A DNA stretch of 64,000 nucleotides from Hypericum androsaemum (GCA_963995505.1 OZ023187.1:19134584-19198583); one strand, 5' to 3'. Shown: positions 25,072-35,998, counted from the first letter of the stretch. Notes: generated from the sequence alone by a model not told the origin. Made by a program: numbers and translations.

Positions 25072-25480
25072 CTGCTCCGTCTAACTACGCACTTGATGAA
25101 GAAGAGATCAACAAGATGAGTCCTCATTAATGCTTCAATTATCGGGCTGTTTATGTCCAGAAAATTTTGTACCTTCTAGTAGTTTCTAGTTGTTTTCGTG
25201 GGCACGCCATGAATCCTATACATTTGTTCAAGTGCCATATTTGTATCAATTGGAGGAAAGGAAGACTTAATTTAAGTGCCATCTTCATGCTTGATCTGTC
25301 GGAATCCTCTGGATGTCGAGGCATTCCGTCAGTTGATTAATTCTCGAGAGGGTGATAAAAGGAAGTTTACGACTTTGTGTAGGATCTGAGAGTGCAGAGA
25401 ATTAACAACATATGAAGAATGCTACAACAAAAACGCAAAGAATTAACAGTTTGATCAATGAATAAGATCGTAAATGGAAC
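25072..25480. other. NOP2 3' flank and gap before the TNL cluster
   Basis: AT-rich sequence that should hold the NOP2 3' untranslated region. No further gene is visible. NOP2 and the TNL cluster converge here (plus strand against minus strand). Confidence 0.5.
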
Positions 25481-25813
25481 AGAGTTGTCTTGCTGCCGAA
25501 ATACAACTCGTAACACTCTCTCCAGACCTTGTCAGGCACTCGCACCGAATCCTGAGTGTGTTCTCGCATCAGTAGAAATTCGTCGGAAAAGCTAAGACCA
25601 GGCAGAAAATGGGACCAAGAGGATGGAGTCTTCTGCGGCAGTTGGTGTTGAATTGTAACGAAGATCCTATCGCAGAGTACTCGACCCATTCTGGCACCTC
25701 ATTCCCCGGGATACAAACACTAGTTGCTAATAACTCCCCGGACAGATCATTCGTCGTCTCGGCTAAATGAATCTGTAATGATGAAATGATTGTGCATTCG
25801 TTAATGTGCCTAT

Positions 25814-25878
<65 letters not shown>

Positions 25879-26275
25879 CGAGGAACATACCGCAACGAAT
25901 TGAAACCGCAGCCAGAAATCTCTCAAGATTTCGTTTCTTGCATCTTTCTCCAAATCGAAGCACTTATCGAACCTCATACGCAAATAATTTGATGAGCAGT
26001 GGGTATACTTTTGCAGAGACGTGGAGTTGGATGCTTCTAGGTTCTGCAGGCTTGGTGGAAGCTCTGGGATACAACTCTTCAACTTATTTGCGCATCGAGC
26101 ATTTTGGACAAGTCTTTCGAACCCATCCCCGAACACACCTGCCTGGTTTCGGACAGTGCTGTATGCAACCATGTTAAGCAAGTTCAATGCCGCCCATGAT
26201 CAGACAGTGCTGCCTGTGTTTCTGCAGGGGGTGGAGGCAACTCATGTCCAAAACCAGGCAGGTGTGTTTGGATGA
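25480..26275 (-). pseudogene. TNL fragment C: TIR piece fused to LRR end plus C-JID
   Basis: On the minus strand, 26170-26085 encodes the end of a TIR domain (RNQAGVFGDGFERLVQNARC). It runs in frame directly into the terminal LRR segment CIPELPPSLQNLEASNSTSLQ and LEKDARNEILRDFWLRFQF. An intron carrying the AT/AG microsatellite follows, then a post-LRR C-JID segment with VCIPGNEVPEWVEYSAIGSS, broken by a frameshift near 25600. The NB-ARC and nearly all LRRs are missing. A second TIR piece (DQTVLPVFLQGVEATHVQNQ) lies on the opposite strand at 26196-26275. This is a rearranged, non-functional relic of a TNL gene. Confidence 0.82.
25817..25877. repeat. (AT)n(AG)n microsatellite
   Basis: About 28 bases of AT repeats followed by about 32 bases of AG repeats, located in the last intron of the TNL fragment. 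Similar AG runs occur at the equivalent intron start of TNL B near 55810. Confidence 0.95.
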
Positions 26276-26719
26276 AATTGTAACATCCTTGATGGTGAAG
26301 GGATGAAGCTCCTAGTGTCACATTTTACAATGCAAGAAACCATGTTAAGCAAGTTCAATTCCGGATGGCTTGTCTTTTTGTAAGGTGCATATATTGCAGT
26401 ATGAGTAAGTAGATAGTACGTTGGAAGTTGCAGGCTTAGCTGGTTTCCGTGCTCTTTGATCCCCTCGGATGGCTAGTCTTCTTCGGCTTGGAGACTGCTG
26501 TATTTGGTAAGCTACTGAGTCTAGGAATGCTATACTGCCAGTGCAAGTCTGGCTCGGAGGAATCACTTGTTCCCATGTCAAGCTCACCACAAAAGATGGC
26601 TCGATTCCTCGAGTTCCAATTACATACTTGGAACATTGGAATAGGCTTCGAGAGATTCATTGATGTCTTTCCACGCGAGAGCTTCAGCTGTTTCTTTTAT
26701 GGCTGCGTGACTCTTCCTC
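26276..26719. other. Spacer between TNL fragment C and TNL A
   Basis: Contains the second copy of a 22-bp direct repeat, AACCATGTTAAGCAAGTTCAAT (first copy near 26168, second near 26339). The two bracket the inverted TIR piece. The rest is presumed 3' untranslated or spacer sequence of TNL A; no gene is seen. Confidence 0.4.
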
Positions 26720-26958
26720 TTAATCGTGTCCACGCTTCCTCTTCCGCGACCTGTCTACAAGGCTGGCTCTTTCCTCGGCTGGTGGAGCAAATCCCAAGTC
26801 CAAGTCGATGTCATCTTCGAAATTGAGGTCTAAGCCACAAGCATCTTGCCCTTCTTCAACCGGGTCAGGAAAAATGAGGTCCAAGTCACTAGCATCACCC
26901 GGCTCCTCTTCAGCCAAAAGGATAGAACTTGATGATCCCCTGAAAAAGTTGGTATCAG
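26720..26958 (-). CDS. C-terminal exon of TNL A with DLDL repeats and basic tail
   Basis: Encodes three similar acidic motifs, DLDLIFPDP, GLDLNFEDD and DLDLGFAPP, then the basic end SRKRKRGHD. The basic cluster would suit a nuclear localisation signal. The acceptor TTTTTCAG joins to a donor GTCAGT about 80 bases upstream. TNL B ends differently, with an acidic EEDSLGNRSLKRNRG tail and no DLDL repeats. Confidence 0.75.
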
Positions 26959-27924
26959 CAGCAGCAAGCAACAAAAACAAAGCGCAATGCATATGCAGTC
27001 ACAACCATCGCACAAAATCCAAGGACTGACCGTTGTCGTCCTTTGTTGTTGTAGTCTTTGTCTTCATCGTCGTCGTTGCCAACATCATAGCCGTGGTTGT
27101 TGTCACCTTCGTCATCATTAAAGTAGAATGGCGTTACTCCACACTTCACAATAAAAAAACCGTCTCCGTCTCCATCGCTGTCGTCTTTTTCAGAGTCACT
27201 GACTTCCGGCCGAATCGTAGCAGAAAAATGAAACGTGGCTCCATTGAGATAGAATTGATTATCGTGCGAACCCAAATGGTGGTACCATACGATTGTGTGC
27301 TCTGATTGGAATAGCATATCGATGTCGTTGAAGCCAGGATGGAAATTGCAAGAAGAATCAAAAGTTTCTCCAGACTCGCCATAGCCCTTGCAAGTAACTT
27401 TGAGGATTGGTATAGTTCTATTCCAATTGGTTGGAACACCAACGACCACGAGGAAATAGAGTCCATTTTGATGAAGGCGGTTGGTGTTGACTTGTATAGA
27501 AGGTCCTGTGTCGGAGTACTTGAACCATTCTGGAACTTCATTCCCAGGGATACACGCATCGATCGGACTCAGCCACGGGTACTTATCGCGCCCTTTCTCT
27601 AATAAAGCAATCTGTTATGATGAAAAAAAATAGAGCATGAGACTCTCCATTCGCGAATGCTATTATATGTGAATGTTTCGTTGCCTGAGAGGGAGAAGAA
27701 CGAACTTACAATGGATTGATTTCTCAGCCAGAGATCTCTCCAGATTACGTTCCTTGCCTCTTTCTCCAAATTGAAGCAGTTACGGAACATCATATGCAAA
27801 TAATCTTGATAGTCCTCGTAACGAAACACTTCAAAAATCGGTAACAGAAGTAGGACATCAAATTCCACAGATGAGAAATGTGTATACTTCTGCAGAGATG
27901 TACAATCAGATGCATTTAGGTATA

Positions 27925-29310
27925 GCAGACTTGGTGGAAGCTCTGGTATACAATTCAGATTCCTGCATTCAGAAACATCAATCTTCCATAGATTGGTTAG
28001 GTACTTGATATCTTCCGGCAAGCTCTTCAAATTGCTTCCTTGCAAACGCAGTTCCCTAAGCGACACCAAGCTTTTCAAAGAAGGTAGTGTTTCACCCTTG
28101 TACCCTGGAAAATTTAACCTTTTAAGAGACCTGAGGCCATCTTCGGCTGCCGGTAGGTTTTCTGATGGACTCCCTTGGATGATAGGCATCTGAAGAGATG
28201 GAAGAGTCGACATTTTCAGGCATCCATCAAGGTCAAGTTTTTCCAGATTTTTCAACACCCAAATGTTGTCCGGTAGACTCTCAAGCTCTTCGCAACCATT
28301 CAAGAACAAGTGTTCAAGTTGAGACAATCCCTGGATTGATGTGTTTTCCAATTTTTTTATTTTTGTATAAGACAGATTCAACTTAATCAGACTTGGTGGA
28401 AGCTCTGGTATGCAATTCAGATTCTTGCAGTCGGAAACATCAATCTTCCATAGATTGGTTAGGTACTTGATATCATCCGGCAAGCTCTTCAAATTGCTTT
28501 CTTGCAAACACAGTTCCCTAAGCGACACCAAGCTTTTCAAAGAAGGTAGTGTTTCACCCTCGTACCCTGCAAAATTTAACCTTTTAAGAGACCTGAGGCC
28601 ATCTTCGGCTGCCGGTAGGTTTTCTGATGGACTCCCTTGGATGATAGGCATCTGAAGAGATGGAAGAGTCGACATTTTCAGGCATCCATCAAGGTCAAGT
28701 TTTTCCAGATTTTTCAACACCCAAATGTTGTCCGGTAGACTCTCAAGCTCTTCGCAACCATTCAAGAACAAGTGTTCAAGTTGAGACAATCCCTGGATTG
28801 ATGTGTTTTCCAATTTTTTTATTTTTGTATAAGACAGATTCAACTTAATCAGACTTGGTGGAAGCTCTGGTATGCAATTCAGATTCTTGCAGTCGGAAAC
28901 ATCAATCTTCCATAGATTGGTTAGGTACTTGATATCATCCGGCAAGCTCTTCAAATTGCTTTCTTGCAAACACAGTTCCCTAAGCGACACCAAGCTTTTC
29001 AAAGAAGGTAGTGTTTCACCCTCGTACCCTGCAAAATTTAACCTTTTAAGAGACCTGAGGCCATCTTCGACTGCCGGTAGGTTTTCTGATGGACTCCTTA
29101 GGACGATAGGCATCTGAAGAAATGAAAGAGTCGACAGTTTCCAGCATGCATGAAGGTCAAGTATTCCAAGATTTTTCAACACACAAATGTTGTCTGGTAG
29201 ACTCTCAAGCTCTTCACAACCATTTAAGGCCAAGTGTTCAAGTTGAGACAATCCCTGGATTGATGTGTCTTCCAATTTTTTTATTTTCGTATGAGACAGA
29301 TTCAACTCAA
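27925..29310 (-). repeat. 462-bp tandem triplication inside the TNL A LRR exon
   Basis: Three consecutive 462-bp units (154 codons, several LRRs each) at about 27925-28386, 28387-28848 and 28849-29310. Each contains SLKSLVSLREL, SLPDDIKYLTNLWKIDVSDC (or a close variant) and CIPELPPSL. Long stretches of neighbouring units are identical at DNA level, implying recent unequal crossing over or gene conversion. The period is a multiple of three, so the frame is kept. Confidence 0.9.
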
Positions 29311-30206
29311 TCAGACTTGGTGGAAGCTGCCGAAGGATTCTGAATTCATAGCATTTCTCGAGACAGAGTTCCACCAGTTTTGTCAATTGTGAGAGATCTG
29401 GAATGTCCTTCAATTTCTCACAATAGCGTAACCTCAGTATCTCCAACTTCAACGAGTTTCCGAAGTTGGGAATCGTGGTCAAGTGGAGCGAGCCAGAAAG
29501 GTCGACATGTTTCAAGCTGGGCATACACGGCTGCAACAATTTAATGAGAATAGTAATTGCAAAATAAGTCGAGACTATTATCCTATCTGTGCTGCAGATA
29601 ATCTTAGTGCAATGCCTATAAATCTTGATGCGAAGAAGTTTAATTTTTTTAATGGTTAAACCGAAGACATGAACTAAAATAGGTTACCTCGATTTCATCG
29701 GTCCAAAGCTGTCTCAGGTTGCTGTCTGTCATCCTAAGGTCAACAAGATTTACAGGATTAAACCGTGGTGGCAGAGATTGCTCAGGGTATAGGTCCCATT
29801 CCAAGTACTGCAGTCCGTCAGGAAGATATTCGAGGCCTTCTGGAAAGGATATTGCGTCGCTTTTTCCTATAAAATTATTTTCAAATTTACGAAGAATTCT
29901 TAGCCTCGCCATGTTTTGAAAAACTCCAGGACTCAGTTTCATACTTATATCTCCAGTCACTCCCATTGACACGACTTCTATCTTCCTCTCCATTTTTTGC
30001 CCCTGATTGTGAAAGAGTAGAGATTGTAAAGCAGTAAATAAATGTACAAGTAAATAAATGGCTTGTAAAGCAACATTTGTTATTTGGTTCGTAGTAAAAG
30101 TCGACTCATGTAGATCGAACTCTGAAGGACATTAGAATGTGCCAGTTAAAATGGGAAAACATTTTGAACATGAAACGTAAAGGCGACCAACAAATTCTCA
30201 AATTAC

Positions 30207-31255
30207 CTGACTTCTTCTTGTGAGGATATCTGCAATTTCCTTCTCCCCACATAACCTGCTGCCAGAACCTATATCTTTGCCCATTTGTTGTAACAAGTCA
30301 TGCATATGAATTTTGTTGTCTGAGATGGTAAGTAGAGCCTTGTCCGCAAGTCGATTTATTCCGCTTATAGCATGAAATCCGCTAGCATCAAGTATACTTT
30401 CAACATCCTTTTTATACCAACCTTCCATGAAACAAGCAATATCGAGAAATATGTTCTTCTCATCATCGTCTAGCCCATCAAAACTAGTCATCAAAATCTT
30501 CATGATATCCAAATTAGGTTTATCACCTAGTTTTTCTAACTCACTCTTCCAAATAGTTATATCCTTGTCAAAAAGATTGCGACCAAGGACCTTGAGGGCC
30601 AATGGCAAACCTCCTGTGTATTTGATAGCATCTGTCAACAACCCCATCTGGTCTGGAGTAGGTTCTCTTTGCTTTAAGATATGATGCTTCAGGAGTTGAA
30701 GGGATTCATGATCATCTAATGCCTTGACTTCATATATTTGGTCACACCCAATATTCCTAAGAATTTGTTTCTCTGCTAATTGCAATCATCTTACTTCCTG
30801 GACAATGCGAACTCCAATCTCCTATCAGTTCTTGACACTGATCCGCGTCACTGACATCGTCAAGTACGATGAGCACCTTTGTTATTCTTAGCTTCCTTTG
30901 GATGGTAGGAACGTCTTGGTCATCATTCATTTTGAGGAGTTGTGACATCTGCTTCCAGTACACCTTGTTCAATTTGCCCCTTTCTGCGAGCTTCCCAACT
31001 TTCTCAACAAAGCATGATCCTTCGAAATGATTAGAGACACGCATCTGTATCTCTTTAGCAAGTGTTGTTTTGCCTGAACCTCCCATCCCCCATAAACCAA
31101 GACATCTCCATTGTTGTTCTGATGCGAACATTGACGATTCCACTATTTCCACATGCTTCATTACAATGAAGCGCTTATCCAAATCAATGGAAAACCTTTT
31201 ACTCAGAACAGATTGTACACGATTGATGAGTTTGTTTACAATTTCCCCCTCTGAC
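30207..31255 (-). pseudogene. NB-ARC exon of TNL A, frameshifted
   Basis: The ATP/ADP-binding switch domain. P-loop, kinase-2, RNBS-B-like GSKMIAISR, GLPLAL, RNBS-D FLDIACF and MHD are all recognisable, but they lie in two frames that meet at about 30775. The paralogous stretch in TNL B reads ISRNKQVLKN without a break. The upstream splice is clear: TIR exon ...CAA AT joins G TCA GAG. Confidence 0.85.
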
Positions 31256-31566
31256 CTGATCAAACAAACAATAGTGTCAAAAGCTCCTTTCCAAAAGACC
31301 TAAGACTGACTGATTGCATGAATTATGAATTAACAATAAGCAAAGAGAAACGATATACGTGATTCGATAGAGTAGCTATCTAACATTAAAAAAATGTCTA
31401 GTTCCTACTTTATACAAGTGTAATTTGTTCCTAATTGATACCCTTCAAACCTTAATAAGGGAAAATTATACTTAGGTCCCTGGTGTTTGATATATTTAAG
31501 GTTTGGCCCTTTGTATTTTGATAATCGATTAAAAATTCTCAAAAATTTGGTTTTATTATACTCTCA

Positions 31567-31841
31567 GGGAGCGGATTTGGTCCTGGAAGGCCATATCTAA
31601 CCAGGACCGTCCTGGACGATCCAATGGTTTACTCAGTTACAATTCAATGGTTTACTCAGTTACGATACAATGGTGCGTGTTTATCCCGTCCCGGATAAAT
31701 CAGGACCATCCCAGTTACCCAGTTACAATACAATGGTTTACCCAGTTAGGATACAATGGTTGTGAGTTTCAGTTGCATGTCCTTCAGTAAAAACTCTCCA
31801 GCACCATGCTGGAATGGGCTTCCAGGACCAAATCCTGTCCC
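31567..31841. mobile_element. 275-bp MITE-like inverted-repeat element
   Basis: Bounded by GGGAGCGGATTTGGTCCTGG and, inverted at the right, GGGACAGGATTTGGTCCTGG (18 of 20 match). The middle repeats CAATGGTTTAC(T/C)CAGTTA several times. TACTC occurs near both ends, but offset, so a target duplication is not certain. Nested in the 2.06-kb element. Confidence 0.55.
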
Positions 31842-31860
31842 ATACTCATAGCCCCCTCGC

Positions 31861-32455
31861 CAATGTTTTCAAAACCGACCCAGAAGGCGATCCAGAAATT
31901 TTAAAATTTTTGGTTCACTCAGTCCGACCGGTCGGTTCACCAGTCGGACCAAGACTTCTAATTTTATATTATTAAATAAGGTTTAATAAATTTAATTTAG
32001 CATAAAAATAATAAAATACTGAATAAGTTAAAATATTTGATAACTTTGTTATACAATTTATCCATACAAAATCTTCAAACATCAATTTAACAAGTCTATA
32101 ATTACAAGTTGATGATTATACACGTTTTTTTTGTTTGACATATTAGTTTAAGTCGTTTAACTTATTTGACATGTTATCGAGAATTGCTAAAAAAATAAGT
32201 TTGTTGTGATCCAAAAGTGATGTGAATACTCCGAGCGTGGATGTTGAGATTTTATTTCTAAATTAGATCCAAAAAATAGAAAAAATAAACACTAATTTTT
32301 CTAATTCGGGCGAATCGAATCACCCGGAAGTACCTGACCGGCTGGTCCAATAAAATTTTGACTCGTCGAACCACTTATTTTAGGCAAAAATCGACCCGAG
32401 TTTGGTCCCGGGTGGCAGTCCGACCGCTGGTCGGACCGTAGTTTTGAAAACATTG
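31861..32455. mobile_element. 595-bp hAT-type MITE, CAATGTTTTCAAAAC ends
   Basis: Begins CAATGTTTTCAAAAC and ends GTTTTGAAAACATTG, a perfect 15-bp terminal inverted repeat, flanked by the perfect 8-bp duplication CCCCTCGC (31853-31860 and 32456-32463). Subterminal CCGACCGGTCGGT and CGACCGCTGGTCGG sequences flank an AT-rich core. It has no coding capacity. It inserted after the 2.06-kb host element had formed. Confidence 0.85.
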
Positions 32456-32559
32456 CCCCTCGCTGACGCCAGTAGTTAGATATTATTATTTTATTACTGA
32501 AATGACCATTATATCTTTGGTCAGGTCAACTAAAACCTCCGATCATCTTTTTGGCAAAC

Positions 32560-33120
32560 ACAATTTTTCTGGCGAACAAAAATAGATGGACGAACACCTA
32601 TTGGACCCATCTTCAACGGCGGCCCTATCCCCTCCAACCCATCCCCTCCATCTGCGACTCACAAACTAGAACACCAACAGACAAGACCAAATCCTATTAA
32701 ACCAAACACCAAGTGCTCCCAATACAACAACCAATTTCCAAGACAACAACCAATGGGAGTGTTGGTGGGGTTCACGTCCGTTTCGAACATCCCTTCACTG
32801 TAGCCGACGCCAAGGTAGGGATCGTCGAGGCCGTCGTAACCAGAGGCATAAAAGTGCTCCCGTCGTCCGCCGTCAACGACTCCATGGTAGAGCCGCCACC
32901 TCAAATTCGATTTAGATGGGTGCAAGAACTCGGGGGTCCCAGGCCCAACCTGGTATATCCGACGCCGAGTTCGTCCGCCTCGAGTTGGCCCGGATTCGAC
33001 TTCCCTCTCGACCTCCGCGCCGTGCCCTCGGGACCTCCGCACTGCCATGTCCTTCCAGATCACTAGGAACTCCCTTTGGTCCAATTCTCTCGTCGGCGTC
33101 TGGGTTCGAACTAGGTTTAA
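32560..33120 (-). other. GC-rich block with open frames inside the TIR element
   Basis: A minus-strand frame of 141 codons (33084-32659) and an overlapping plus-strand frame (32713-33066) occupy a GC-rich block unlike the AT-rich surroundings. The minus frame includes RRRIYQVGPGTPEFLHPSKS and YASGYDGLDDPYLGVGYSEG, which look protein-like, but I do not recognise the family. A captured host exon, as in Pack-MULEs, is my inference. Confidence 0.4.
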
Positions 33121-33548
33121 TTGGAATTAGGTTTCAGCTGGGTTTAATTTTGGAGTTGAAGTTGCACCGATTTGATTTTAATTGAAGTGAAGCTTTTAAT
33201 TTGCTGTTTGAATGTGATTTTAATTGAAGTTGAAGGTTTTAATTTGTTGTTTGAAGTTGAAATTTTTAATTGAAGTTGAAACATTTTTGAAGTTCAATGG
33301 GGAAGATGGAGGTCGGGGAAGAGAGAATATTTTTTGTTTTTTTTAGTGGTAATTTTTGTCATTCATATGAAAAAAAATAAATAAATGATCGCTGACTTTA
33401 GCGAGGAGATTGAGAGTATAATAAAATTAAATTTCAGAAAGTTTTTAATCATTTACTTGAATACATGGAGCGAACTTTAAATATATCAAATACCAAGTGT
33501 CTGAGCATAATTTCTCCTACTATCAATTACCCCCATGACGTCACATCC

Positions 33549-34502
33549 GAGAAATTTTATGGTAGTTCTTACGTACCAAATCACTTGATGACTTGATATA
33601 TACTTACCACCAAGTGATTAATAGAAAATCTAGATTCAGTTTTCCATTTAACCATTTCACTATTGCTTGGATTTTCTTTTCTCTTTTTGCTAATTTCGTT
33701 ATTTTTTTTAGCATAGGTTACTACATAACTTACATGATGTCATTATTAAAAAAAAAGGGTTTGTGTTAATGTATGTTTATTATTTGATGTAGCCAACGTC
33801 TTATGCTTAACGGTAAATATATTCATTTTATTGTAATAGGTAATATGTATAACCACGTAATAAGGTCAATTAATTAGATAATTGTATACTAATATTATCG
33901 TTTTATATTTTGATAGACAATTCCACGACAAAATCTAATTATTACATTTACACAGTTAATATAGGTATTTTTTTATTGTTAATTAAAAATCATGATATTT
34001 TATCAAAAATTATCTAATTATCATTTGAAAAATAATCAACATGCATATTTAAAATAATCTACGATCCAACTTATAATATATTTGAAGGACTCGCATATAC
34101 AGAACGTAGGTTAATTCCTCAGTTTTGTTTGAGCAAAATAAGTTTTAATTTATGAGGCAATAAATGTACTTTGAGTTTTATTATTATTGTTCATCGCAAT
34201 AATAACAAATGATTAACACATGCAAGAAAAAAAACGAAATTAGCAAAAAAGAAAAGAAAATCCAAGCAACAACGATAATGGTTAAAAGGAGAACTCAAGT
34301 TAGACTTCCCATAAATTCTTTGGTTGTTTATAATTGACGAAATTTAATTTAGGTAATAATTCTTAACTTGATTTTATTTTCATAATTTATCCTATTCATT
34401 CATAATTAAAAATTGTACAAATCAATTTGTCAATCATTCATTGGCAGTTACATACCAAGTCATCATATGACTTGATACGTAAGGACTACAATAAAATTTC
34501 TC
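33549..34502. mobile_element. 954-bp MULE-like element with 9-bp duplication
   Basis: Begins GAGAAATTTTATGGTAGTTC and ends with the inverted counterpart GGACTACAATAAAATTTCTC. A second inverted pair lies further in (GCTTGGATTTTCTTTTCTC at about 33667 against its complement at about 34260). It is flanked by a 9-bp duplication with one mismatch, GTCACATCC (33540-33548) and GTCATATCC (34503-34511), as expected for Mutator-like elements. No transposase frame. TNL B keeps the unoccupied site GACGTCACATCC in its intron near 58805. Confidence 0.78.
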
Positions 34503-34630
34503 GTCATATCCAAGAGGAGAAAATCTTTCTTCACAATATACCAGATTCAAGCATCTTGTTTTCATGAAACAAAAAACATGCGATAAGTTATTGAAACGTG
34601 TTAGTAGAAGTGAAGAGAATTGAGAATTAC

Positions 34631-35109
34631 ATTTGGTCGGTAGCATGGCCGGAGAGATCGGCGGCTTCCTTCAAAGCGCGCTCCCAACTTGCCTTTCTAT
34701 CCGCGAACCGAGGATCTTGGATAAGCCTTCCGAAACCCTCGCCAAAAGCACCGATCTGTTTCCGAACATGAGTTGGCTCTACTCCCTGTAGAAACACGGG
34801 CAACACTGTCTGGTTGTTGGCTTCCTTGCACTCCATGATCCTGACCAACTCGTCCAAACACCACCTGGAGTCAGCGTAGTTGGGGGAAAAGACCACGACC
34901 GATACTAGAGACTCGGTGATCCTACTGTCGAGTGTAGTTGAGATCTCTTCGCCTGCCTCGAGCTCGCTGTCCGTGAACGCATTGATCCCGTTCCGGTCCA
35001 GGGCTTCCTTGAGGTGGCTGGTGAAGCTTTTCCGGGTGTCCGTCCCTCTGAAGTTGACGAAGACTTCATACTTTATCGGTGGAGGAACACTAACTGCATC
35101 GGAAGCCAT
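34631..35109 (-). CDS. TIR-domain exon of TNL A
   Basis: Starts at ATG 35109 (MASDAVSVPPP). It encodes a full TIR domain: KYEVFVNFRGTDTRKSFTSH, the BB-loop region, SVVVFSPNYADSRWCLDELV and VLPVFLQGVEPTHVRKQ. The WCLDEL motif supplies the glutamate used for NAD cleavage in plant TIRs. An upstream in-frame codon would extend it slightly, but the MAS start matches TNL B. The donor is GTAATT after CAA AT. Confidence 0.9.
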
Positions 35110-35993
35110 TGATAATTGATTATATTTCAGCAATCTACAAGGAAGAGGAACCCAGATGCTACAGGTAACTTTTTTATGTGAATGATTCGATCAGCGTCTT
35201 GGAAATATGAAGCTGTGATTAAGAAATGAAAAGCATTTGAAGTCAAATTTTAAACCACATAGTCATCTTCCAAGAAAGAGCACGCCCCTTTCCTTTTGGC
35301 TATAAGTTCTATCGGTAACGATGTTAGACGTCAAATCCAAACCACAACTAGTACTGTAATAATCGGACCAAAATTTGTATAAATTTTAATTTCGTTAATA
35401 TATAATAGAACGATGACTCACACGTTTGAATACAACAACAGATACAAGATCTAACTCCATCGGATCACTTTTAAGGCAATGGACTATTCTTGCGTATAAC
35501 CTCTAAAATATGGCGGGTCCCGTGCCTCCAATTTCATCCAACTTCCGTAGATGGGAAACAACACGACTCTTTCGCTATCCCCTCTGGTCAACCAACTTGG
35601 CAAATTTACGCGTAAACAATTATTGAAAGCTGCCCATTGGTCACATACACGGTTTTGTTCAGTTTTATGTGATTAAGGATATATGTCTAATAAAAAATAA
35701 AGTCTGCTTAATTGTGGTCGAAAGAGAATAACATGGGGATATTTTTGTGTGTTTTTGGGACATCTGAATTATTTTTTGTGGAAATTACGTTTAGCAAAAG
35801 GCAAAAGTGTGTATCAAGCTACTTCATTTTCTTACGTGAGCATTGTCAAATACTTTTTAAATGATAAGTTTATTAATTGTATAGTTTATGTTCGTAATAT
35901 TTAAATTCAACATTTTTTTATTACACAGGAAATTTTTTTTCACATGGTGAAACCGAATTGGATAAATGTCTTTAATTCATGCCAATCAAATGG
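35110..35993. other. TNL A upstream region, no other gene seen
   Basis: AT-rich 5' flank of TNL A up to the composite retroelement. It presumably holds the promoter. No domain-bearing frame is present. Confidence 0.45.
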
Positions 35994-35998
35994 GAATC

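Larger units (their letters stand above)
31459..33517. mobile_element. 2.06-kb TIR element with GC-rich, possibly captured interior
   Basis: The ends are roughly 105-bp imperfect inverted repeats. The left end starts GGGAAAATTATACTTAGG and runs to TTTATTATACTCTC; the right end is the diverged reverse complement (GAGAGTATAATAAA to ATAATTTCTCC). Long inverted repeats and no transposase suggest a non-autonomous Mutator-like element. The interior contains two smaller elements and a GC-rich block (about 32560-33120). No target duplication could be fixed. It sits in the first intron of TNL A, and TNL B's intron appears uninterrupted at the equivalent place. Confidence 0.65.
26720..35109 (-). pseudogene. 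TNL A: TIR-NBS-LRR-C-JID resistance gene with NB-ARC frameshift
   Basis: Intracellular immune receptor type. Exons: TIR 35109-34631; NB-ARC 31255-30207; first LRR exon 30002-29688; main LRR exon 29530-27710; C-JID 27567 to about 27031; C-terminal exon from about 26958 to TAA at 26722-26720. Motifs seen: P-loop GMGGSGKTTLA, kinase-2 KVLIVLDDV, GSKMIAISR, GLPLAL, FLDIACF, MHD (KIHMHDLL), and C-JID ACIPGNEVPEWFKYS. At about 30775 the frame shifts: after GSKMIAISR the original frame stops within five codons, while KQILRNIGCDQ continues in another. Compared with TNL B this is a 2-nt deletion. All else looks intact, so inactivation may be recent, or only a TIR-partial NB protein is made. Intron 1 (3.4 kb) holds two transposons. 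Confidence 0.85.

Noticed and set aside
26276..27300. Several plus-strand frames around the end of TNL A
   Set aside because: They oppose the minus-strand C-JID and C-terminal exons, which have clear homology and splice sites.
27993..29343. Several plus-strand frames of 62-81 codons repeating every 462 bp
   Set aside because: They are antisense shadows of the TNL A LRR triplication.
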